From: an uncultured Sulfitobacter sp.
Lineage (GTDB): Bacteria > Pseudomonadota > Alphaproteobacteria > Rhodobacterales > Rhodobacteraceae
Direction of reading: 5' to 3'
DNA: 64,000 nucleotides
Assembly (NCBI GenBank): GCA_947501805.1
Contig: CANMXJ010000014.1
Span: forward strand, 35,975-99,974
The notes beneath the pieces were generated by a model. That model worked only from the letters and a program-made list of their open reading frames with translations. It did no database searches and had not been told where the DNA came from. A program made the translations under genes and the position numbers. Positions 30,371-38,700 of this stretch are shown in pieces (within the stretch, counting starts at the first letter, position 1; the number at the start of each line of letters is the position of its first letter).

Positions 30371-30946
30371 ATGACCGACCCCTCCCCCACCGGCAGCTTA
30401 TCTGCGCATGCGCAAGACGTAGCCTTGCTTGCGCGAGTAGCGTCCGGCGACATGGCAGCGATGAAAGCCGTCTACATGGCACATGCCGACGCGATTGCCC
30501 GGTTTGTGCGCAGCCGGGTACACGACGACGCTGAAGTGGCGGACATCGTACATGACACCATGCTCAAAGTCTGGCGCGGCGCGGCTGGCTTTGAGGGGCG
30601 TGCCGCTGCGAGGTCTTGGATTTTGACGCTTGCACGCAACTGCACCGTGGACCACATCCGCAAACAAGCCCGTGTGTCGCTTGGTGATACAGACGAAACC
30701 ATTCCCGACGACACGCCCGATCCCGAGGCTGTTTTGGGCGCTGTGCAAGAAGCCACGCGCCTGAGAAATTGCGTCGAGAAATTACCAGAGCGCCAGAGAG
30801 CTGTTGTGCATCTTGCCTTCTATGAAGAGATGACATTCGCGCAGATCGCACGCATTGAATCCGTGCCCGAGGGTACGGTCAAAAGCCGCATTCATTACGC
30901 CAAGAAGCTGTTGATGCGGTGTCTGAGCCTCGGGGCGCAAAAATGA
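30371..30946 (+). CDS. ECF-type RNA polymerase sigma factor
   Basis: DAIARFVRSRVHDDAEVADIVHDTMLKVWRGAAGFEGRAAARSWILTLARNCTVDHIRK; LPERQRAVVHLAFYEEMTFAQIARIESVPEGTVKSRIHYAKK; ATG 30371. Confidence 0.95.
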   Translation: MTDPSPTGSLSAHAQDVALLARVASGDMAAMKAVYMAHADAIARFVRSRVHDDAEVADIVHDTMLKVWRGAAGFEGRAAARSWILTLARNCTVDHIRKQARVSLGDTDETIPDDTPDPEAVLGAVQEATRLRNCVEKLPERQRAVVHLAFYEEMTFAQIARIESVPEGTVKSRIHYAKKLLMRCLSLGAQK

Positions 30947-31004
30947 TTTTGAACCTTCTCGCGGCTGACACGTCCAAGAGACAGGAACCCAGACGGAGAG
31001 TGCC

Positions 31005-31586
31005 ATGGATCGCTCACACGAATTGACAGAAGAAGAGCTTGCCGCCCATGTGCGTGGCGACAGCGCGCCCGAACAAGCGGCCCGAATCGAGGCCGCCGCA
31101 GAAGCTGACCCCAATCTGCGGGCAGAGCTGGCGGTGATGGGCGGCCTGAAAGAGGCGCTCAAGGCATCAACCGACGCGCCCGATACCCGCGCCTTTGGCT
31201 GGAAGCGGCTTGAAACCGAGATTGCGCAGACAAAAGCGGCCACACCTGTACCTCGCGTGCAGAGCTGGCGGTTGGCGGCTGCGGGACTGGGCGTTGTCGC
31301 TCTGCTACAGGGGACCTACATCGCGCTTGCCCCTGCAGGCGGGGATACGCCGTTGTATCGCACGGTCAGTGAAGAAACATCCGGCTTCAACATTGCAATT
31401 GCCTTTGTGCCGGACGCCACTGTTGCTGAGATTGAGGCACTGCTTCGGCAAAACGGCGCTCGGATCACGGATGGACCAAGCGCGATAGGTCTCTACCGCG
31501 TTTCATTCGAAACCGAGGATGCCCGCGCGTCGGCCCTCGCCACATTTGGCACTGCCCCTCTTATCGATCTTGTCGCGGAGAACTGA
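31005..31586 (+). CDS. Membrane anti-sigma factor
   Basis: HELTEEELAAHVRGDSAPEQAARIEAAAEADPNLRAEL N-terminus; TM WRLAAAGLGVVALLQGTYIAL; immediately downstream of the ECF sigma gene. Confidence 0.85.
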   Translation: MDRSHELTEEELAAHVRGDSAPEQAARIEAAAEADPNLRAELAVMGGLKEALKASTDAPDTRAFGWKRLETEIAQTKAATPVPRVQSWRLAAAGLGVVALLQGTYIALAPAGGDTPLYRTVSEETSGFNIAIAFVPDATVAEIEALLRQNGARITDGPSAIGLYRVSFETEDARASALATFGTAPLIDLVAEN

Positions 31587-31590
31587 GCAA

Positions 31591-32724
31591 ATGCGCCGTA
31601 TCCTTATGTTTTGTCTGGTATTCGCCTTGACCGCCTGTGCGCTGAATGACGAAACCCCTCGTGCTCAGACCGCTGACGGGCAGCCCCCCGCCGTCACAGA
31701 TAGGCGCGAGTTGATCGTCTTGACGGCCGGGTCAGCCGCCTCCCTGACCAAAGTTGTTGAGAGTTTGGATTATACAGTACGCGCCGTGCATCCGCTGCCC
31801 GAACTCAATGACACGTTGATTGTGCTTCGCATTCCCGAAACGCGTACGATACCGACCGCTATCGAGGAGATCGAGGCCGCGGCTCCCGGTGTAACCGCAG
31901 GCGCAAATCATCTCTATAGACTGCAAGCTATTGCCGGGGCGGACCGGCGCGACTATGCCGCCGCCATGATCGGCTGGCCAAAAGGTGGATGCCGCGCACG
32001 AGTCCGTGTCGGTATGATAGACGCCGGTGTTACACCGGGACATCGCGGCCTTACGGATGGCCGGATCGCGCAGCGCAGCTTTGTTGAGGGATCTGCAAAC
32101 ACGCGCCATGGTGACCGCGTTGCGGAATTGCTTGTCGGCAGGGGGCGATTGCGTGGAACGGAGCTGCTTAGCGCGCGCGTCATTGATCCAGCACTTGAAG
32201 GTGGCAACGCCGCAGGGGTGGTCGCTATCCTGCGCGCCGTGAATTGGCTTGCCGCGAAGGAAGCGAAGATCGTAAATGTCAGCCTTGCCGGACCTTACAA
32301 CAAACTGATGGATCGTGCACTTAGCCAAGCTGCTGCTGACGGCATGACCTTGGTTGCGGCTGTCGGTAACGCCGGACCACGTCACCCGCCACAATACCCT
32401 GCCGCCTTCCCGTTTGCGTTGGCTGTCACGGCTGTGGATCGTGAAGGTGCAATTTATCGCAATGCTGTACGCGGCCCGCATGTCGACCTCGCCGCACCCG
32501 GCGTCGATATCTTGCTGACGCTTGATGGACGCCCTTCAGTCTCAAGCGGCACCTCGCTTGCGGCCCCCTTTGTCACAAATGTCATTGCAGCAGATCCGGC
32601 ACTTGCGCGTCTGCCGGTCGCCACACTGCGGCGCAAGCTGGCAAGGCGTGCAAAAGACATTGGGGCAGACGGGCATGACACTACGTTTGGCGCGGGCCTC
32701 GTGAGCGCAACTCCAAACTGCTAG
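31591..32724 (+). CDS. S8-family (subtilisin-like) serine peptidase, putative lipoprotein
   Basis: Lipobox LTAC; VGMIDAGVTPGH (Asp), NTRHGDRVAELL (His), SSGTSLAAPFVTNVIA (Ser); starts 4 nt after the anti-sigma stop. Confidence 0.92.
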   Translation: MRRILMFCLVFALTACALNDETPRAQTADGQPPAVTDRRELIVLTAGSAASLTKVVESLDYTVRAVHPLPELNDTLIVLRIPETRTIPTAIEEIEAAAPGVTAGANHLYRLQAIAGADRRDYAAAMIGWPKGGCRARVRVGMIDAGVTPGHRGLTDGRIAQRSFVEGSANTRHGDRVAELLVGRGRLRGTELLSARVIDPALEGGNAAGVVAILRAVNWLAAKEAKIVNVSLAGPYNKLMDRALSQAAADGMTLVAAVGNAGPRHPPQYPAAFPFALAVTAVDREGAIYRNAVRGPHVDLAAPGVDILLTLDGRPSVSSGTSLAAPFVTNVIAADPALARLPVATLRRKLARRAKDIGADGHDTTFGAGLVSATPNC

Positions 32725-33178
32725 GCTATCGTTAAAGGAACGTACCACCGTGCGCCATGTGATCTGCAAAATCACGCGCGGTGGTAACGTTGTTTTCAGA
32801 CTCTGCTTGATCAGAGGCGAACTGCTTCACCGCAGTGACCCGCACCCCCAAAATGTCCCTGAGTTTGTGTGGGGGTGCCCAACAAAAGGGTAGGTCCATG
32901 AAGTCACGATCCTTGGATGAACAGATCATACCAAGGCACTGGAAGTGGTGAGAAGACTGTCGCCGCGGCATGCCCTGAATGGCAGGCTAACGTCTAGAAA
33001 TATTTCCGAAAATGGTGCCAACTGATGCGAAGCGACTGCGGACTGTGAAAAATGTGAATCGCAAGCTGGCAAAGCTGGCCTTAAAACAGATGTTGGGCAG
33101 CGCCATGTAACCAGACATCAATTCAAAAAATGTTGACGCCCGTTGGGACGGGGTCACCCGTTTGCCTCATAGAAGGCA

Positions 33179-33207
33179 TAACAGGGGCCAGTCATTGGCC
33201 CCTGTTA
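33179..33207 (-). terminator. Rho-independent-type hairpin after the 618-aa RTX gene
   Basis: TAACAGGGGCCA-GTCAT-TGGCCCCTGTTA: 12-bp perfect stem, 5-nt loop. Confidence 0.75.
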
Positions 33208-33219
33208 CCAGATCATCCC

Positions 33220-35040
33220 TTAGAACAAGAAATCACTGTCCGTCAGGCTGGCGATGCCAACGGCCTCAAGCGTCACAGTGCCGCCGCCGTCCCACGTGAT
33301 CGTGACGTTTTCGCCATCATCGCTCGGCGCGATTGATGTCGTCGCATCACGCCAGTCCTGATCGGATTCCGCACTGTCCGTCAGACCGAAGGCTGCAATG
33401 TCGATTGTGTCTCCGTCAGTGAAGTCGCTGATCCTGTCGACACCCTGATCGGCTGCAAAGATGAACACATCCGCCCCGCCACCACCGGACAGGATGTCAT
33501 CGCCACCTGCACCCGAGATGATGTCGTTGCCCGCGCCGCCAAAGACATCGTCGTTGCCGTCACCCGCATTGATCTCGTCATTGCCGTCACCGCCAAAGAT
33601 GTTGTCGTTACCCTCGCCGCCAAAGGCTTTGTCGTTGCCCGCCTGCAAGAAGACCAGATCATTACCTGACTGAGCAAACACCAGATCGTTGCCGGAGCCT
33701 GTGTTGATGATGTCGTTGCTGCCGCCGCCGTTGGCGATGTCGTTCTCTGATCCACCAAAGATGCGGTCAAAACCATCACCGCCAAAGATCTTGTCAGCGC
33801 CCGAACCGCCAAAAATCAGATCATCGTTGCCGCCACCGAACAGCAGGTCATCGCCCGCGCCGCCATTGACCACGTCACTGTCAGCGCCGCCAGAGAGCAC
33901 ATCATTGCCGTCCTCACCGCGTAGATTGTCAACGCCCGCATCACCGCGCAGCACGTCGTCGCCAGTGCCACCCGCCAGAGCATCTGCGCCCTCGCCGCCT
34001 TCCAAAGTGTCATCGCCCTCTTCGCCAGACAGGGAATCGTCGCCCTCTCCGCCGAGCAGCGTGTCATCGTTGCGACCGCCAAACAGCGCATCATTGCCCA
34101 CCCCGCCATCCAGCATGTCGTTACCGGTACCGCCAAGCAATTCATCGTTGCCTGCCTCACCAAATAGGTTGTCAGAGTTTTTGCCACCGTCCAATGTGTC
34201 ATCACCTTCACCGCCAAAGGCATTGTCGTTGTTTCGGCCCGTGGAAATGAAATCATCGCCCCCAAGGCCATTGATCCTCACCTTGGACTCGTTTGTGATG
34301 ATCACATCATCAAACTCGGATCCAATGGCGTTCTCGATCCTGATGAACACGTCACCTTCTGCATCGCCACCAATACCAACGTCACCGTTTGAGAAATTTA
34401 CTGTGATGCTTGCGTTCGACTCGCTGTAGTCAACGGTGTCCGAGCCACCGCCGCCGTCCAGAGTATCGGCCCCGATACCACCAATCAGTATGTCCTGTTG
34501 GAAGTTTCCGGTCAAAACGTCATCGCCGTCACCACCGATCAATACATGCCTCCCCCCTCCGGCGGCCTCGATTGTGTCATTGCCAGCACCACCATCCACT
34601 GTGACACCAGCAAAACCGCCAACCGTGATCATATCATCGCCAAGCCCACCGTTGATCTCGATGGCTTCGGTGCTTGAAATCGACAACGAAAAGGGGATCA
34701 GGTTCGTGCGTTCAAAGGTGTCTGATGAGCCGTCCAGAACCACGATATCACCGGTTTCACCATCAGACAGGTTGATGATCAGCGTGTCAGTCCCGAGGTT
34801 TCCGGTGAAACTGTCGGACCCATCGCCGTTGTTCCAAACCATCGTGTCATCACCAGCACCGCCAATCACCGTGTCGGACCCTTTGTCACCGACCAGCAGA
34901 TCGTTGCCCTCGCCCCCTTCAATCAGGTCATCGCCCGCCAGTCCAAAAATGGTGTCATCGCCACCAAGACCCTGAATTGTATCTTCAAGCTCCGTACCGC
35001 TGAGGGTTTCACCATTCTCTGTGCCAATGATCGGTTCCAT
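33220..35040 (-). CDS. RTX repeat protein (606 aa), essentially all Ca-binding repeat
   Basis: GGxGxDxLx repeats throughout; C-terminus DQDWRDATTS...ASLTDSDFLF; ATG 35040 (MEPIIGTENGE). Confidence 0.92.
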   Translation of the reverse strand: MEPIIGTENGETLSGTELEDTIQGLGGDDTIFGLAGDDLIEGGEGNDLLVGDKGSDTVIGGAGDDTMVWNNGDGSDSFTGNLGTDTLIINLSDGETGDIVVLDGSSDTFERTNLIPFSLSISSTEAIEINGGLGDDMITVGGFAGVTVDGGAGNDTIEAAGGGRHVLIGGDGDDVLTGNFQQDILIGGIGADTLDGGGGSDTVDYSESNASITVNFSNGDVGIGGDAEGDVFIRIENAIGSEFDDVIITNESKVRINGLGGDDFISTGRNNDNAFGGEGDDTLDGGKNSDNLFGEAGNDELLGGTGNDMLDGGVGNDALFGGRNDDTLLGGEGDDSLSGEEGDDTLEGGEGADALAGGTGDDVLRGDAGVDNLRGEDGNDVLSGGADSDVVNGGAGDDLLFGGGNDDLIFGGSGADKIFGGDGFDRIFGGSENDIANGGGSNDIINTGSGNDLVFAQSGNDLVFLQAGNDKAFGGEGNDNIFGGDGNDEINAGDGNDDVFGGAGNDIISGAGGDDILSGGGGADVFIFAADQGVDRISDFTDGDTIDIAAFGLTDSAESDQDWRDATTSIAPSDDGENVTITWDGGGTVTLEAVGIASLTDSDFLF

Positions 35041-35628
35041 ATCGCGTCTCCTATGTGGCTGAGGGGTCCTCAGCATGAGTGTCTGTTTCGGAACAGGTTT
35101 CTGCGCCGAACAGGAATTGGTCGCGCTGGACCGGCAAATGGTTCAAAAATGTTTCAACAAATTGTTAAGCAAATTCTATCTGCGTCGGGGTGCATGACGT
35201 TTGAATGCAATCAAACACATGAGTGATCGCGGATCCGCACCATGAAATTGCGCGCTGCTCACCTGCGCAACTGTTGCCGTGAAGGTGTTCACAGAACTGA
35301 CGGGGATTGGTTTGATTTAGCTGCGATCTTGAATTTGCATTCTCGGCGCGTGATCACTTGGCCTCTCCCTCACATGCTTTCCTGCACTGCCGGCAGTGAG
35401 ATGCGACCAAATGAAACGGGACTTGGCAATCGGGGCGTTCAAGATTGCAATCGTTTTCCGAACACCGCGACAGCCAATAGTGTTCAGGGTTATCAAAAAA
35501 GCCCGCGTCTGCATGGCTTTAGCGGGTCAATGGGCGGCCGTTAAAAAGCAGAGCTTTTAGTCTCAACAGAGAACATTCACACTTCGGATCGTTCTATGTG
35601 AGTTTGGTCAAATTCCGGTTAGGATCGC

Positions 35629-35671
35629 TTTTTTCCAAAGGGCTGGAGCAATGCAAAGCCCTCGGAAAAAA
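35629..35671. terminator. Bidirectional terminator hairpin
   Basis: TTTTTTCCAAAGGGCT...AGCCCTCGGAAAAAA. Confidence 0.7.
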
Positions 35672-35766
35672 GTGCTGTTGCGCGAATGTTTGAAATAAAG
35701 ACTGAGCTTCAGGACATTATCGCCCCTTCAGAGGCGGTAGTTGGTTCTGCATCCGTGCTTTACACC

Positions 35767-38700
35767 TCAAAATACAAAGGCCGCATCAGTCAGGCTAGCG
35801 ACGCCAATGTTCTCGATAATGAGGGCACCGCCGCCGACCCAGTTTATGGTCACATTCGCGCCTCCCCCGCTGGTGCCGACCGATGTTGTCGCATCACGCC
35901 AGTCCTGCTGGGACGCTGTACCATCCGTGACACCGAAGGACGAAATGTCGAGGCGGTCAATGCCAGTGAAATCAGTGATCCTGTCATCACCCTGATTGGC
36001 GACCAGAACAAACCTGTCAGCGCCCCCGCCACCGGACATCACATCATTACCAACAGCGCCGTTGATCAAATCGACCCCAGCACCGCCAAAGATGTCGTCA
36101 TTCCCAGCACCGCCATTGATCTCGTCGTTGCCACTTCCTCCGAACAGTTTGTCGTTGCCCGCGCCACCAAAGATGTCATCGTTGCCCGATTGTGCGAATA
36201 CCAGATCGTTACCATTCTGCCCAAAGATCAGGTCATTGCCGGAGCCGGTGTTGATGATGTCGTTGTCAGCACCGCCATTGACGATATCGTTGCTTGCCCC
36301 GCCAAAGAGGCGATCCGAACCTGCGCCGCCAAACAACTTGTCAAAGCCTGCGCCACCAAAAACAAGGTCATTGCCGGAGCCAGCAAACAGCACGTCCTCA
36401 CCATCACCGCCGTTCAGCACGTCATTTTCCCTGCCACCCGACAACACGTCATTTCCGCTTTCACCACGCAGCACATCTGCGCCGGTGTCGCCACGCAGAT
36501 TGTCATCGCCGCCACCTCCAGTCAGCAGGTCATTGCCCCCGCCACCATCTACAGTGTCGTCACCGTCAGTGAAGCTGGAGAACCCGGGGCCGCCAACCAA
36601 TTGCAAATCGGCTCCGGAAATTACGTCCTGAAGGATAGCGGGCCGTGCGTCATCCGGAACCCAGTTTGTAACCAGAGCGGGATTAGCCAGCGGATCAAGG
36701 CCATCCACAAACGCTAAGGCATCAATCTCGGCTGTGCTGCGCACCTCGTCCCAGACGCGGACATCGGCAATATCGCCTGGCATCGTTTTTCGCGGGCGGA
36801 ATAGCCCGTCGGCGTCTTGATCCTGCCCGATCACGACCCGACCGTCTGCGGCCAGACCGCCAGCATTTGTGACACCGCTCGCGATTTCCGTTCCGTTCAG
36901 GAAAAGTGCGACCGCTCCAGTGCCGCCATCATAGCTGGCAGACAAACGGTGGATCTCTCCGTCAAGGATCGTACTCGTCGGCACTGCGCTGAGAAAGTTG
37001 TTGCCGTTGATGCGCACGCCCAAAGTCTCGCTCAGGGTGGTGGTATATCCAAATATCAGGAGTTCCTCCTGATCAACGGGAATTCCGGCAGCGTATGAAA
37101 AGAACGACATGTAAGAGGATGGCAAAACGCCGTCATTTGCGCGAAAGAGCAGTTCTACCGTCACGTCGTCAGTTGGCATGTCAAAAGTATCCAGCACAGC
37201 CGCCTGCTGGTTTTCCGCGCCACGATTGAAAGACACCGCCGCGGTGTTTGAGAAATTTGGCTGCGTCGCGGACTCAAAACCACCATAGATCGTGTCAGCG
37301 CCATCCCCGCCAAAGAGGATATCAGCGCCATAGCGACCCTCGATCAGATCAGCGCCAGCGCCCAAGCCGCCATTGATGACGTTTGCGCCGCTATCGCCGC
37401 GTAGCATGTCAGCGGACTGCGTACCTGTCAGGTTCTCGATGCTGCTGAAATCTGTTTCATAGACAGGCAAATCATCATCTGGCGTGAACGTCGCCAAGCC
37501 CGCCTGAAGATCGGCAACAACCGAGCCAAAAAACGCGTCCGGTACCCAACCTGTTGTGGGCTGACTTTCTTCACCAGATTGATAGGCCTCAAACGACAGC
37601 GTGTCGGTTCCGGTGTCACCACGGACGATGTTATTACCAAGGGCGGCAAAAATGTGGTCGTTCCCGCTGCCACCGTCTACGGTGTCGTTTCCACGTCCGG
37701 TATAGATTTTGTCATCCCCGCCGAGGCCACGCAGCAGATCATTCCCGTTCATACCAATAAGACTGTTGAAAATATCGTCCCCTTCGATGACGTCACTATA
37801 TTGCGACCCGCGGACTTCTTCGATCTCACTGATGCGATCAAGATTGGATGACGTCACAAGATTGATGTCTACAGCGGTTTCGTACCGGGAGAAATCCGCC
37901 GTATCAAAACCATCGCCGCCAGTTATGTTCCTGATTGTAAACGTACTTTCTGAAAAGTAGAAGCGATCGTTGCCCGCCCCTCCCTGATAAGAGTCGACAC
38001 CCAAGTTCGCATGTGTCTTTCCCGGTGCCACGTCCCAGAACCGGTCGTTGCCTGCGCCACCAAGCAAGTTCTCGTTCCCGCCCGCGCCATACAGCAAATC
38101 ATCACCGTTACCGCCAGACAGAAAATGCGCAGGTGCAACAGCGGAAGGATTGGACGCGTTCGAGTAGAGTTGGTCGTTCCCGTCAAACCCGCGTAGGTTT
38201 GTGACGTCACCACCCGAAGCCGTGCCGTTACTCGTTCTGAGAATGTCATCAAAGCGTGAACCGATGATCTGTTCCGTCTCGCGGATACTTTTTACGTCGA
38301 CGTCTGCATATTTCTGAGTGTCGATATTGCGGATATCACCGGGTGTGAAGCCTTCTGCCTGTTCAACAGATCGAGAAGGGTCAAAGTCCCACGCCCGGCC
38401 ACTTCCGGTAAAACTGGCGGTATCAGCGCCATCACCGCCACTGAAAGAGAAAAAGCCATCTTTGCTCACTTCGACCCTGTCACGTCCGTCACCGCCGTTT
38501 ATGGACGTGAGGCCAACACCGGGCCGGAACGTGTCATTGCCGGCATCGCCAGACCAGTTGTTATAAAACTGTTCCTCGTCTTGATCGACGCCGATAAACA
38601 GATCATTCCCACCGCCGCCATTTATCTCGTGCTGGAACGTTGCCCCGTAAAAGGTATCATTGCCCTGAGAACCGGTAACAGTGTCGATTGAGACCAACGT

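Noticed and set aside
30039-30534. 147-aa and 160-aa ORFs around the transposase remnant
   Set aside because: Alternative frames of the IS5 remnant and sigma factor 5' region; the 30013..30273 frame carries the transposase motifs.
32732-32971. 79-aa minus-strand ORF after the subtilase gene
   Set aside because: No recognisable domain and no RBS; intergenic region.
33461-34975. Plus-strand ORFs opposite the 606-aa RTX gene (70, 246, 179 aa)
   Set aside because: Antisense artefacts of RTX repeats; no start context or recognisable domain.
35686-36717. 343-aa and 211-aa plus-strand ORFs opposite the 1729-aa RTX C-terminus
   Set aside because: Antisense artefact of RTX repeat periodicity.
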